Origin: Neoroseomonas marina
Lineage (GTDB): Bacteria; Pseudomonadota; Alphaproteobacteria; Acetobacterales; Acetobacteraceae
Assembly: GCF_012927745.1 (NCBI RefSeq)
Contig: NZ_JABBKX010000009.1
Span: forward strand, 124,001-188,000
Length of the DNA stretch: 64,000 nt
Direction: 5' to 3'
Translations under genes and position numbers: made by a program
The notes under the pieces: generated by a model
What the model was told of the DNA's origin: nothing
What the model saw: the letters and a program-made list of their open reading frames with translations, nothing else
Database searches by the model: none
Shown: piece by piece, positions 17,232-26,763 of the stretch
Layout: each line of letters starts with the position of its first letter
Numbering within the stretch: position 1 is the first letter of the stretch

Positions 17232-18683
17232 ATGGCGCTCCGCTGCGACCTCATCATCCGTGATGCGACGATCGTCGACGGCTCCGGCCGACCGGGGTTC
17301 CGCGGGGATGTCGCGGTCGAGGGCGAGCGCATCGCCGCAGTCGGTGACCTCGGCGGCGCGAGCGGCGCACGGGAGGTGATGGCCGGCGGACGTGTCCTCG
17401 CCCCCGGCTTCATCGACGCGCACACGCATGACGACCAGATCGTCCTGCAGGGCGCGGAATGCATGTGCTGCAAGCTGTCGCAGGGCGTCACCAGCGTCGT
17501 GGTGGGCAATTGCGGCATCAGCCTCTCGCCCATGCGCATGGCGTCGCGCCCGCCGGCGCCGCTCGACCAGGTCTGCGCCCCGGAATGGTGGACGTTCGGA
17601 TCCTTCGGGGAATACGCCGACCACCTGCGGCGCGAACCGCCGGCCGTGAACGCGCTGGCGCTGATCGGCCACATGTCGCTGCGCGTCGGCGTCATGGAGG
17701 GCGATACCCAGCGCGCCGCGACCGATGGTGAGGCGGAGCGGATGCGCGCCCTGCTCGCCGAGAGCCTGGCCGAGGGTGCGGCCGGCTTCTCGACCGGCCT
17801 GTTCTATCCCCCATCGAAGCACGCGCCGACCGAGGAAGTCATCGCCATCGCAGAGGCGCTGCGCGCCCAGCGCGGCCTCTACGTCACGCATATGCGCGAC
17901 GAGGCGAATGGCGTGCTCGACAGCATCGCCGAGACGCTGCGCATCGGCGAGACGGTCGGCGCCCCCGTCGTCATCAGCCACCACAAATGCGCCCAGCCCG
18001 AGAACCACGGCCGGTCGCGCGAGACGCTGCCGATGATCGCGCAGGCCGCCACGCGCCATCCCGTCGCCTTCGACGTCTATCCCTACACGGCGAGTTCCAC
18101 CTCCCTCGCTGCGCGCGATCCGCGACCGGACGTCCCGGTGCAGGTGACGAACTCCCTGCCCCATCCGGAGATGACCGGGCGGATGCTCGCCGACATCGCC
18201 GCGGAATGGGATGTCAGCCTGATCGAGGCCCGCGACCGGCTGCTGCCAGCCTCCGGCGTCTTCCACAACATGAGCGAGGCGGATGTCCGCCGCATCATGG
18301 CGCATCCGCTGTCGATGATCGGCAGCGATGGCGGGCCGCTCGCGAAGAAGCCGCACCCCCGGCTGTGGGGGACCTTCCCGCGCGTGCTCGGGCACTACGT
18401 ACGCAAAATCGGCCTGATGGATCTCGAGACCGCGATCCACAAGATGACGGGACGCACGGCGATGGTCTTCGGCATCGCCGATCGCGGCACCATCGCGCCC
18501 GGCGCCTTCGCCGACCTCGTGCTGCTGGATGCCGCCACGGTGAAGGACCGCTCCACCTGGGAGGATCCCGTCCAGCCCGCGGACGGGATCCTCGAAACCT
18601 GGGTGAACGGGCAGAGCGCATATGTCCACGGCGCCGGCGTGACCGGCGCGCGGGCGGGGCGGCTGCTGCGCCGCGCGGCCTGA
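17232..18683 (+). CDS. N-acyl-D-amino-acid deacylase family amidohydrolase
   Basis: This 483-residue amidohydrolase matches D-aminoacylase. Metal ligands are in HTHDDQ (H64, H66) and the metal-bridging Cys is C94 in GNCGIS, a feature of D-aminoacylases as opposed to dihydroorotases. Downstream HMRDE and SHHKC supply further ligands, and SDGGP near residue 365 holds the final Asp. The start ATG 17232 is preceded by a GGAGAT site; an upstream in-frame GTG 17214 is rejected. It removes N-acyl groups from D-amino acids or related amides. It follows a Bug receptor on the same strand. Confidence 0.9.
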   Translation: MALRCDLIIRDATIVDGSGRPGFRGDVAVEGERIAAVGDLGGASGAREVMAGGRVLAPGFIDAHTHDDQIVLQGAECMCCKLSQGVTSVVVGNCGISLSPMRMASRPPAPLDQVCAPEWWTFGSFGEYADHLRREPPAVNALALIGHMSLRVGVMEGDTQRAATDGEAERMRALLAESLAEGAAGFSTGLFYPPSKHAPTEEVIAIAEALRAQRGLYVTHMRDEANGVLDSIAETLRIGETVGAPVVISHHKCAQPENHGRSRETLPMIAQAATRHPVAFDVYPYTASSTSLAARDPRPDVPVQVTNSLPHPEMTGRMLADIAAEWDVSLIEARDRLLPASGVFHNMSEADVRRIMAHPLSMIGSDGGPLAKKPHPRLWGTFPRVLGHYVRKIGLMDLETAIHKMTGRTAMVFGIADRGTIAPGAFADLVLLDAATVKDRSTWEDPVQPADGILETWVNGQSAYVHGAGVTGARAGRLLRRAA

Positions 18684-18686
18684 GGC

Positions 18687-19220
18687 TCAGGCGTCGGGCA
18701 GCGGGTCGCTGCCCTTGATCTCCAGCGCCTCCAGCACGCGGGAGACGCAGTTGTAGCCGGCGATCGTCACGGTCAGCTCGACCAGCTGGCGCGGCGGGAA
18801 CAGGTCGCGCACCGCGCGGGCGACGTCGTCCGGCACATGGACCTTCCGCGTCATCGCGTCGCAATAGGCGAGCGCGGCGCGTTCGGCCGCGTCGAACACG
18901 TCGCTGCCTTCCCAGTCGCGCAGCGCATCGAGCTGCGCCTGGGTCGCGCCTTCCTGCAGGGCGAGCGGCGCATGCGCCTCCCACTCATAGGGCGCGTCGT
19001 TGATCGCCGCGACGCGACACATGACGAGTTCGCGGATCTTGCCCGGCAGCGTCGACTTCCAGCGAACGGCGTCGAACATGGTGATCCAACCCTGCGCGAT
19101 CGGCGGGGCGTGCAGCAGCATGCGGTGCAGGTGGCCGATCTTCTTGCGCGAGGCGCGGATCGTCTCCGCCGCCTCCCGGTGCTCGGGCAGGGCGGGATCG
19201 GCGTAGGGAATGCGGGCCAT
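18687..19220 (-). CDS. Carboxymuconolactone decarboxylase (CMD) family protein
   Basis: This 177-residue helical protein carries the CMD-family core LVMCRVAAINDAPYEWEAH, without the AhpD CxxC pair. It converges on the D-aminoacylase with a 3-nt gap and lies 49 nt after the MaoC-like gene in the hydantoinase B/A transcript, so it may be the last gene of that operon. Its reaction is unknown. It is only distantly similar to the CMD protein at 7259-7813. Confidence 0.83.
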   Translation of the reverse strand: MARIPYADPALPEHREAAETIRASRKKIGHLHRMLLHAPPIAQGWITMFDAVRWKSTLPGKIRELVMCRVAAINDAPYEWEAHAPLALQEGATQAQLDALRDWEGSDVFDAAERAALAYCDAMTRKVHVPDDVARAVRDLFPPRQLVELTVTIAGYNCVSRVLEALEIKGSDPLPDA

Positions 19221-19269
19221 GGTTTCCTCCGTCGCGCCGAGTGTGGCGCGAGGGTCTCGCCCCGTGAAG

Positions 19270-19746
19270 TCAGGCCGGACGGCGGCGCAGCAGGTAGCGT
19301 TGGCGGCCTTCCATCACCAGCACGCCCTTCTGGTTGTGTACCGTGCTGCGCAGGCCGAGGACGCCCGTGGTCCGCTGCGGCGTGACCTCATCCACCTCGA
19401 GCGCCGCATAAAGCGTGTCGCCGACGAAGACCGGATGGAGGAAGCGGGAGGACTGCTCGAGGAAGCCCTTGAGGCTCTCCTCCACCATATGCGGGAACAT
19501 GCCCGCCCCGGCCGCGGTCTGGATCACGACCTGGTAGCCATGGGCGAGCATGTGCGGCATGCCCCGCGCCCGGCAGTACTCCACGTCGTAATGAACCGGG
19601 TGGTTGTCGCCCGAGGCCGCCTGGAAGGCGAGGAAGATCGCCTCCGTCATCGTCCGGCTGGGCAGGACGAAGCGCTCGCCGAGGGCGAAATCCTCGAACC
19701 AGCGCTGCTGCGGCACCATGCGGTGTGCGGCCGGGTCGAAGGTCAC
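19270..19746 (-). CDS. MaoC family dehydratase
   Basis: This 158-residue hotdog-fold protein has the MaoC/enoyl-CoA hydratase 2 signature: FEDFALGERF, the hydratase core AASGDNHPVHYD with its Asp-His pair, and AHGYQV. The GTG at 19746 overlaps the hydantoinase B stop (GTGA), supporting coupled translation; ATG 19719 is an alternative giving 149 residues. It probably hydrates or dehydrates an unsaturated acid or acyl-CoA produced in the hydantoinase/TRAP operon. This is an unusual partner for HyuA/HyuB and could hint at the substrate class. Confidence 0.87.
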   Translation of the reverse strand: MTFDPAAHRMVPQQRWFEDFALGERFVLPSRTMTEAIFLAFQAASGDNHPVHYDVEYCRARGMPHMLAHGYQVVIQTAAGAGMFPHMVEESLKGFLEQSSRFLHPVFVGDTLYAALEVDEVTPQRTTGVLGLRSTVHNQKGVLVMEGRQRYLLRRRPA

Positions 19747-21371
19747 GACACGTAGCCGAGTGTGCGGTCGTGGGCGACCTCGGCCGGGTCGCGCGCTGCC
19801 GGATCGCCGAAGCCGCCGCCGCCCGAGGTCTCGAGGCGCACGATGTCGCCCTTCAGCAGGCGGACGCCGTCCGATTTCGGCGCGATGGGCGTCTCCGCGC
19901 CGTCGCGGATCCGCACCAGCCGCCCGAGACTGCCCGGCCTGCCGCCCGCGAGGCCGTAGGGCGGGAAGCGGAAGCGATCCATGTTGGCGGTGAAGACGCC
20001 GGCGGGGCTGTCGAGCCGCCATTCGCGGAACAGCCCGAGGCCGCCCCGATGCTTCCCCGCCCCGCCCGAGCCCGGCAGCAAGCCGTAGCGCGTGATGGTG
20101 AGCGGCATCTGGCTCTCGATCATCTCGACCGGGATGTTGGCATTGTTGTGCATGCCGAAGGACCACGCATTGACGCCGTCCTTCGCGGGATTGGCGCCGG
20201 TGCCACCGATCTCGATCTCGACCAGCACCTCGCGCCCGCCATCCTCGGCTTCGGTCTGGAAGGTCGCGACGTAGGAGCCGCCGTAATAGGCCGCGGGCAT
20301 GCGGTCGGGCAGCGCCTGGTGCAGGCAGCCGAACATGACGTTCGCCAGCCGGTGCGACACCGCCACGCGATGCGCGACCGAAGCGGGCGCGCGGCAGGAG
20401 GTCACGCTGCCGTCCCGATGGATGATCCGGATCGGCCGGTAGCAGCCGGCATTGGCCGGCATGGCGCCATCGGTCGCGGCGATGATCGAATAGTAGACCG
20501 CGCAGTTCGACATGGCCGGCGTGCAGTTGATCGGCCCGCGCTGCTGGTCGGCGCAGCCGGTGAGGTCGACCTCGATCTCCTCGCCCGTCACGGTCAGCAC
20601 GGCGTGCAGTCGCACGGGCTCGCCGGTGACACCGTCCTCGTCGAGGAAGTCCTCGAACGCGTAGCGACCATCGGGCATCGCACGGATGGCGGCGCGCATC
20701 GCCGCTTCGCTCATGTCGAGGATGCGGGCGGTTGCCTCCAGCAGCCCCTCGGCGCCGTAGCGCTGCGCGAGACGGCGGATCGAGGCCGCGCCGACCTCGA
20801 GGCTCGCCAACTGCGACTGCAGGTCGCCCAGCATCAGCGCAGGCTTGCGCACGTTCTGGCCGATCATCTCCCAGACCGCGCGGTTGAGCCGCCCTTCCTC
20901 GATCAGCTTCAGCGGCGGGATGCGGATGCCTTCCTGGAAGACCTCGGTCGCCGTGGCGGCGTAGGAGCCCGGCGCCATGCCGCCCATGTCGATGTGATGG
21001 CACAACGCGCCGACATAGGCGACGCGCTTGCCTTCATGCATCACCGGCTTGAAGACCAGCACGTCGTTCAGGTGCTGCGCGCCGCAATAGGGATCGTTGG
21101 TCGCGACGACGTCGTTCTCGCCCCATTCCTCGGCGTTGACGAAGCGGTCGAGCAGGGTCCGTAGCGCGGCACCCATCGAATTGAGGTGCTGCGGGATGCG
21201 CGCCGACTGCGCGACGTTGTTGCCCTCGGCGTCGAAGACGGCGGTGGAGTAGTCGAGCAGTTCCCGCACGATGGTGGAACGGCTGGTGCGCCAGATGGTG
21301 ATGTCCATCTCGGCGGCCGCGGCGGTCAGCGCGTTGCGGATGACCTCGATCTCGATCGGGCCGAGCGTCAT
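19743..21371 (-). CDS. Hydantoinase B / oxoprolinase family subunit
   Basis: This 542-residue HyuB-type protein begins MTLGPIEIEVIRNALTAAAAEMDITIWRTSRS and has GDVVATNDPYCGAQHLNDV-like and GGGGFGDP C-terminal elements of the family. HyuB pairs with HyuA to form an ATP-dependent amidohydrolase or carboxylase (5-oxoprolinase, N-methylhydantoinase and acetone/acetophenone carboxylase relatives). It overlaps the hyuA-type gene by 4 nt and follows the TRAP transporter genes, so the substrate probably enters by TRAP. The precise reaction cannot be told from sequence. Confidence 0.92.
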   Translation of the reverse strand: MTLGPIEIEVIRNALTAAAAEMDITIWRTSRSTIVRELLDYSTAVFDAEGNNVAQSARIPQHLNSMGAALRTLLDRFVNAEEWGENDVVATNDPYCGAQHLNDVLVFKPVMHEGKRVAYVGALCHHIDMGGMAPGSYAATATEVFQEGIRIPPLKLIEEGRLNRAVWEMIGQNVRKPALMLGDLQSQLASLEVGAASIRRLAQRYGAEGLLEATARILDMSEAAMRAAIRAMPDGRYAFEDFLDEDGVTGEPVRLHAVLTVTGEEIEVDLTGCADQQRGPINCTPAMSNCAVYYSIIAATDGAMPANAGCYRPIRIIHRDGSVTSCRAPASVAHRVAVSHRLANVMFGCLHQALPDRMPAAYYGGSYVATFQTEAEDGGREVLVEIEIGGTGANPAKDGVNAWSFGMHNNANIPVEMIESQMPLTITRYGLLPGSGGAGKHRGGLGLFREWRLDSPAGVFTANMDRFRFPPYGLAGGRPGSLGRLVRIRDGAETPIAPKSDGVRLLKGDIVRLETSGGGGFGDPAARDPAEVAHDRTLGYVS

Positions 21372-23437
21372 GGCGTGTCCCTCCGCGCGATCAACGTGCC
21401 CGCGGCGCCAAGTTCCGCCGTCCAGCCGCGCGCGATCCAGTGGGTGGCGAAGGCTTCCTCGACCACCGCGGGGCCCTCGATCGTGTCGGTGAAGGTGAGC
21501 GCCTCGCGGTCCCAGACCGGGATGTCGCGCCAGGCGCCGCCTTCGAAGGCGCGGCGCATGCCCTTGCGCGCAGGCCGCTCGGCGGGTGGCGGGTCGCCTG
21601 GTTCGGGCTTGTCCAGCAGGCCGGTCGCGATGGCGCGGATTGTCACGATCTCCACCGGATCGCCGGGGTTGGCGTAGGAGAAGCGCTGGCGGTGCGTGGC
21701 GTGGAAGGCCTCCACCAGCGCGGCGAGGTCGCCGGCGTCGGGGGTTGCGACCTCGCCCCAGGGGATCAGCAGTTCGAAGGCCTGGCCGTGGTAGCGCATG
21801 TCCGCCGCGATCGAGACGCGGCGGCGTTCCGGCGGGATACCGTCCGCAGCGAGGCGCGCATCGGCTTCGGCCCGGAGCGCAGCGATCACCTCGATGACCT
21901 GCGGCAGGTTCGCCGGTTCGGCGCGCATCACGCGCGACCGTGCGATGTCCTGCGTCAGGTCCGAAAACAGGATGCCATAGGCCGAGAGCGTTCCAGGCTC
22001 GCGCGGGAAGGCGACCTCCTTCATCCCGAGCTCGGCGGCCACGTCCGTCGCATGAAGTCCACCGGCACCGCCGAAGGAGAGCAGGCAGAAGTCGCGCGGA
22101 TCGAGGCCCTTCTCGAACAGCGACAGGCGGATCGCGGCGCCGAGATTGGCGTTGACGACCGTCAGGATGCCTTCAGCCGCTTCCTCCACGCCGAGGCGCA
22201 GCGGGCCCCCCACCTTCGCCTCCAGCGCCGCGCGCGTCGCCGGCATGTCGAGCTTCATCATGCCGCCGAGGAAGAAGTCCGGATCGAGGCGCCCTAGCGC
22301 CAGGTTGGCGTCGGTCACCGTCGGTTCCGTGCCGCCGCGGCCATAGGCAACGGGTCCGGGCCGGGCGCCGGCGCTGCGCGGGCCGACCGTGAGCCGCCCG
22401 CCGGCATCGACCGCGGCGATGGATCCGCCGCCAGCGCCGATGGTGCGCATCTCGACCATCGGCAGGCGCACGGGCAGCCGGTCGATCTCGCCCTGGGTGA
22501 TGACAGAGACGCGCCCGTCCTGCACCACCGAGACGTCGTAGGAGGTCCCGCCCATGTCGACAGCGACCAGGTTCGGCCGCGACAGCAGCGCCGAGAGCCG
22601 CCCTGCCGCGAGCGTCCCGCCGGACGGCCCGGACAGCAGCAGCCGCGCCGGCTGTTCCGCAGCGACGCGCAGGCTGCACACCCCGCCATTCGACTGCACG
22701 AGGAAGACGAGGGGATGGAAGCCCCCCTCCCCCAGCCGCGCCTCGAGCCGGTCGAGATAGGCCTTCACCACCGGCACGAGCAGGGTGTTCAGGACGGTGG
22801 TCGAGGTGCGCTCGTACTCGCGGATCTCGGGCGAGATGTCCGAGGAGAGCGACACCGGCAGGTCCGGCCGCGCCGCACGGAGCATCGCGGCGAGGCGCTG
22901 CTCATGCGCCGGATTGGCATAGGCATGCAGCAGCGAGACTGCGACGCAATCCGCCCCGAGCGCCGCGATGCGGTCCAGCAGCGCCGGCACCGCGGATTCA
23001 TCCAGCGCGATCTCTGCCGTGCCGTCCGCGCGCATCCGTTCCGTCACCCCGAGGCGCCGGTCGCGCGGGATCAGCGTCGGGAAGGGTTCCGGCGCCAGGC
23101 CGTAGATGTCGCGGCGGACGTGGCGGTTGATCTCGAGCACGTCCTCGAAGCCCGCCGTGGTCAGCAGCACGCCCTTGGCGAGCTTGCGCTCCAGCACCGC
23201 ATTCGTCGCGATGGTCGTGCCGTGCAGCAGCAGCCCGACATCGGCAAGCGCGAAGCCGAAGCGTTCCGCGGCCTCGGTCACGCCGCGCATCAGGCCGATG
23301 GACGGATCCTCCGGCGTCGTCGGCGTCTTCCACGCGTGCGCGATGCCACTGCGGGCATCGAGGATCTGCAGGTCGGTGAAGGTGCCGCCGATATCGACCG
23401 CGATGCGGACGGGGCGGACATTGTCGGTGCTGGTCAC
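21368..23437 (-). CDS. Hydantoinase A / oxoprolinase family subunit
   Basis: This 689-residue ATPase-like protein starts with the HyuA N-terminal signature AVDIGGTFTDLQ and carries LLLHGTTIATNAVLE, MGGTSYDVSVV and GAGGGSIAAVDAGG, an acetate/sugar-kinase-type phosphate-binding core. It forms an obligate pair with the following HyuB gene (ATGA overlap). A second, different HyuA lies at 27716-29788 on the other strand. It couples ATP hydrolysis to ring opening or carboxylation; the substrate is unknown. Confidence 0.93.
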   Translation of the reverse strand: MTSTDNVRPVRIAVDIGGTFTDLQILDARSGIAHAWKTPTTPEDPSIGLMRGVTEAAERFGFALADVGLLLHGTTIATNAVLERKLAKGVLLTTAGFEDVLEINRHVRRDIYGLAPEPFPTLIPRDRRLGVTERMRADGTAEIALDESAVPALLDRIAALGADCVAVSLLHAYANPAHEQRLAAMLRAARPDLPVSLSSDISPEIREYERTSTTVLNTLLVPVVKAYLDRLEARLGEGGFHPLVFLVQSNGGVCSLRVAAEQPARLLLSGPSGGTLAAGRLSALLSRPNLVAVDMGGTSYDVSVVQDGRVSVITQGEIDRLPVRLPMVEMRTIGAGGGSIAAVDAGGRLTVGPRSAGARPGPVAYGRGGTEPTVTDANLALGRLDPDFFLGGMMKLDMPATRAALEAKVGGPLRLGVEEAAEGILTVVNANLGAAIRLSLFEKGLDPRDFCLLSFGGAGGLHATDVAAELGMKEVAFPREPGTLSAYGILFSDLTQDIARSRVMRAEPANLPQVIEVIAALRAEADARLAADGIPPERRRVSIAADMRYHGQAFELLIPWGEVATPDAGDLAALVEAFHATHRQRFSYANPGDPVEIVTIRAIATGLLDKPEPGDPPPAERPARKGMRRAFEGGAWRDIPVWDREALTFTDTIEGPAVVEEAFATHWIARGWTAELGAAGTLIARRDTP

Positions 23438-23458
23438 GCGGGACGTTCCTGGATTCGT

Positions 23459-24823
23459 TCAGCCCATCACGGCAGGCAGCCAGAGAGCAAGGCCGGGGAA
23501 GATCATGAGGATGGCGACGGCCAGAAGATAGACCGCCAGGAAGGGCATCACGCCGATGAAGACGTCGGTGATGGGTCCTGGTCGGGACCGCATGCCTTGC
23601 AGCACGTACATCACCGTCCCGTCCGGCGGGCTGATCTGGGCGATCTCGACCAGCATGGTCACGATCACGCCGAACCAGATCGGATCGTAGCCGAGCGCCA
23701 CGACGATCGGAAACACGACCGGGACGGTGGTGATGATCATGGAGAAGCCCTCCATGAAGGTCCCGAGCGCGACATACAGCGCAATGATGCAGAGCATGAT
23801 GCCCCAGGGCGGGATCGGCAGCCCGGCGATCAGCCCGGCCAGCGCCTGCGGCACGTTGATGATGGTGAGGATGTAGTTGAGCAGGTAGGCCCCGAACAGG
23901 ATCAGCCCGAGCAGCGCCGTGTTGCGCGCCGTCGCCTCGGCCGAGGCGTTCAGCATGCGGAAGGTCAGCTTGCGCTCGATGGCGGCGAAGCCCGCCGCCC
24001 CCACCACGCCGAGCGCGGCCGCCTCGGTCGGTGTCGCGAAGCCGCCATAGATCGACCCGAGCACCAGCAGGATCAGCAGCAGCGTCGGCACCAGGTCAGC
24101 CAGCGCACGGATCTTCACCCCCAGTGGCAGGCGCTCGGGCTTCTCCATCGGGTTGCGGATGCCATGCCAGAGGATGACGATGGTGAAGAGCCCCGTCACG
24201 AGCACCGAGGGAACGATCGCCGCGATATAGAGCGCGCCGACCGAGGTCTCGGTGATCAGCCCATAGATGATGAAGGTGATCCCCGGCGGGATCAGGTTGC
24301 CGAGCGCCCCGCCGGCGGCGAGCGAGCCGAGCACCATCCGCTGGCTGTACTTGGTGTCCTGGAAATAGGGCAGCGCGACCGAGCCCATGGTCGCGGCCGT
24401 CGCCACCGAGGAGCCCGAGATCGCCGAGAACACCGCGCAGGAGACGATGTTGGTGTGCAGCAATCCACCCGGCATCCGGTTCAGCCAGACGTTCAGCGCG
24501 CGATACAGCCGATCCGACAACCCGGCCCGCAACAGGATCTCGCCCATCAGCAGGAAGAGCGGCACGGCGACGAGCACGAAGTTAGACGACGGCGCCCAGA
24601 GCGTCTGTCCCAGGAAGGCCCACCACGGCCGATCGGAGAACAACAACCCCGTCAGCACGCCGAGGACACCGAGCACGGCGGCGATGTAGACGCCCGATCC
24701 GAAGAAGACGACGAAGACGCCGGTCAGCATCAGGATCTCGGCGACCGGCAGTGCCTGGCCGGTGGTCGCCGCAGCGAAGATGGTGATGGCGAGCAGCGCC
24801 AGCAGGAAGACGATGGCGATCAC
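23459..24823 (-). CDS. TRAP transporter large permease (DctM type)
   Basis: This 454-residue, very hydrophobic protein with about 12 membrane segments has family motifs AISGSSVATAATMGSVALP, PPGITFIIYG and ISPPDGTVMYVLQG. The Na+-driven channel subunit sits in the inner membrane and works with the small permease (4-nt overlap upstream) and the DctP-like receptor. It lies 21 nt before the hyuA-type gene, so import and ATP-dependent hydrolysis are co-transcribed. TRAP systems of this kind usually carry organic acids. Confidence 0.95.
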   Translation of the reverse strand: MIAIVFLLALLAITIFAAATTGQALPVAEILMLTGVFVVFFGSGVYIAAVLGVLGVLTGLLFSDRPWWAFLGQTLWAPSSNFVLVAVPLFLLMGEILLRAGLSDRLYRALNVWLNRMPGGLLHTNIVSCAVFSAISGSSVATAATMGSVALPYFQDTKYSQRMVLGSLAAGGALGNLIPPGITFIIYGLITETSVGALYIAAIVPSVLVTGLFTIVILWHGIRNPMEKPERLPLGVKIRALADLVPTLLLILLVLGSIYGGFATPTEAAALGVVGAAGFAAIERKLTFRMLNASAEATARNTALLGLILFGAYLLNYILTIINVPQALAGLIAGLPIPPWGIMLCIIALYVALGTFMEGFSMIITTVPVVFPIVVALGYDPIWFGVIVTMLVEIAQISPPDGTVMYVLQGMRSRPGPITDVFIGVMPFLAVYLLAVAILMIFPGLALWLPAVMG

Positions 24824-25464
24824 GGGTGCGGAGGCTCCTCGCCCTCATGTGCCATGGCCACAGCCTCGAGCGCTTCCTCCGTCTCGTCCTCGAGCGTGCG
24901 GGAGCCGAGCAGGGCGTCAAGCGACGCCCCCTCCCCGCAGGCCAGCGCAAGGGCGGCCTCCAGCATCAGCACCAGGCAGGACATCACGAAGGCCGAGATG
25001 CCGAAGGCCCAGATGCCCTGCGGCCAGACCATGGCGATCCGCAGCGCGGAGTTGTCATGCGCGTCGAACAGCGCGCTTTCGTCCACCAGTTCCCAGGCCG
25101 ACCAGACGATCAGGACCGACAGCGCCGTCAGCAGGCCAAGCGCGAAGAGATGTAACGGCGCGCGTATCCTGACCGGCAACCGGTTCACGAAGACGTCGAC
25201 GCGGATATGCGCCCGGCGGAACAGCGTGTGGCCGAGCGACCAGGCGATACCGCCGGCCAGGATGTAGCCCGTGACCTCGACCGTCGCCTGGGATGAGAAG
25301 CCGAGGAAGTAGCGTGCAACGATATCGAAGGTGATGAAGAGCGCGCAGACGACGTACGCCCACCCCGCGATGTAGGCCATCAGCAGCGCCGCCGCGGCGA
25401 CCGCGCGCCGCAGCGCGCGGACCGCCTGCAGCGGCGCCGGGGACGGGGTGACGGTGCCGCTCAC
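24820..25464 (-). CDS. TRAP transporter small permease (DctQ type)
   Basis: This 214-residue protein has four predicted membrane helices (roughly residues 20-45, 55-75, 95-115 and 150-175) and the DctQ-like stretch RRAHIRVDVFVNRLP. The GTG at 25464 overlaps the receptor stop (GTGA), which decides the start. The C-terminal ~35 residues form an acidic cytoplasmic tail (DETEEALEAV) longer than in many DctQ proteins. It bridges receptor and large permease. Confidence 0.9.
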   Translation of the reverse strand: MSGTVTPSPAPLQAVRALRRAVAAAALLMAYIAGWAYVVCALFITFDIVARYFLGFSSQATVEVTGYILAGGIAWSLGHTLFRRAHIRVDVFVNRLPVRIRAPLHLFALGLLTALSVLIVWSAWELVDESALFDAHDNSALRIAMVWPQGIWAFGISAFVMSCLVLMLEAALALACGEGASLDALLGSRTLEDETEEALEAVAMAHEGEEPPHP

Positions 25465-26531
25465 CCGCCGAAACGCACGCCGGAGATGGGCGCGATCACC
25501 TCGTTGTAGGTCTCGCCGCAGCGCGCGCCGCAGCGGCGCACCCAGCCGGGGAGCACCACCTCGCGAAAGATCCGCTGCGTCTCCGCCTTGTCGGCGTCGG
25601 TGGCGACGACCTCGGTCATCGGGCGGGCGGCGATGTTGTGGATACGGCATTCCGCGGCACGGCCGATGTTGCAGTCGATCCCGTCCCGCGTCGCCGCGGC
25701 GCCGAGCGCCCATTGCGCATCCGAGACTTCCTTCATGGTCGCTTCCATGAAGGCCCGCACCTGCGGATCGAGGCGGTTCCACCAGGCGAGGTTCACGAGA
25801 TAGCCCGCGACGGCCCAGGACACCGGCAGGTTTGAGATATGCGTCGTCACTTCCGGCCAGCGCGCCGCGGCGCCCGAACCCGACCCGGTGATCGCGCAGT
25901 CCACGACCCCGCGCTCGAGGGCGGAATAGACCTCGGGGAAGCCGATGCTGACGGGCTGTGCGCCGAGCGCGGTGAAGTAGTCCACCAGCGAATTGCCGAA
26001 GGTGCGGATGCGCCGGCCGCGCAGGTCCGACAGGCTCGTGAAGGCGGCTCGGCAGAACACGACCTGGGCCGGGAAGGGATAGAGAGCGACGAGCCGCGTG
26101 CCGAAGCGCTCGAGGTCGCGGTTCGCGGCCGGGATGATGGCCGCCGCGATGCGCTGCGCATCGCGGATGTCGGGCGCGAGGCCCGCGAGATCAACGCCGT
26201 CCAGGATCGGCACGTCACCCGACAGCGTCGTCAGCGTGCCTGCGCCGATCTCGACCTGACCCGAGCGCACGAGGCGCACGATCTCGTTGCCGGCGAGGTT
26301 GCGCTCGGCATGGGTGGACAGCGTCACCTGGATGCGGCCGTTGCTGCGTTGCGCCGTCGCGTCGCGCAGGATGGGTTGGTCGACGCGCGTGTATTGCGGC
26401 TGCGTCGGCAGGGGCTGGGTCACCGCGGCGATGCGAACCTGCGGGCCGGCCGGCAGGCTCGGCGCCTGCGCCATGGCGGGGAGAGTCACAGCAGCCGAGG
26501 CGACAAGCCCGGCGATCATCCGTCGCAGCAT
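25461..26531 (-). CDS. TRAP transporter substrate-binding protein (DctP type)
   Basis: This 356-residue receptor has a signal peptide (MLRRMIAGLVASAAVTLPAMA) and the DctP ligand-pocket elements RGRRIRTFGNSLVDYFTALGAQPV and FPEVYSALERGVVDCAITG. Ligand carboxylate is normally bound by the Arg of the first element. Four cysteines (in DCNIGRAAEC and RRCGARC) could form two disulphides in the periplasm, which is uncommon. ATG 26531 is preceded by AGGAGG. It is the first gene of the minus-strand TRAP-HyuA-HyuB-MaoC operon. Confidence 0.9.
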   Translation of the reverse strand: MLRRMIAGLVASAAVTLPAMAQAPSLPAGPQVRIAAVTQPLPTQPQYTRVDQPILRDATAQRSNGRIQVTLSTHAERNLAGNEIVRLVRSGQVEIGAGTLTTLSGDVPILDGVDLAGLAPDIRDAQRIAAAIIPAANRDLERFGTRLVALYPFPAQVVFCRAAFTSLSDLRGRRIRTFGNSLVDYFTALGAQPVSIGFPEVYSALERGVVDCAITGSGSGAAARWPEVTTHISNLPVSWAVAGYLVNLAWWNRLDPQVRAFMEATMKEVSDAQWALGAAATRDGIDCNIGRAAECRIHNIAARPMTEVVATDADKAETQRIFREVVLPGWVRRCGARCGETYNEVIAPISGVRFGG

Positions 26532-26763
26532 CGCGACCTCCTCCTGTTGACGGGGGCCGGATCTCGTGTCCGCCACCCGAGCACATCCGAACACGGGTCG
26601 ATCGGTGCGTCGAGGGGGCATGCCACGGGAATCAGCGCACGACGGCGAACAATGCGTCCGCGCGCAGCAGCTGCGCGATGCGCTGCACGCACGGAAAGCA
26701 TGTCGGGGGTTTCGCCGCGACCGGTGCTGGACCATGCTCGCCATCGAGACAACGGAGCGCGCC
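26532..26763. promoter_or_regulatory. Divergent control region shared by two hydantoinase operons
   Basis: These 232 bp separate the TRAP-HyuA-HyuB-MaoC operon (minus) from the Bug-HyuA-HyuB operon (plus). Both 5' ends lie here, so shared regulation is likely. I see no gene inside and no strong palindrome, and no regulator is encoded nearby. Confidence 0.5.

Noticed and set aside
22715..25267. 850-residue open frame antisense to HyuA and the TRAP permeases
   Set aside because: It is His/Arg/Gln/Asp-rich, opposite clear membrane-protein coding, and has no ribosome site or homology pattern.
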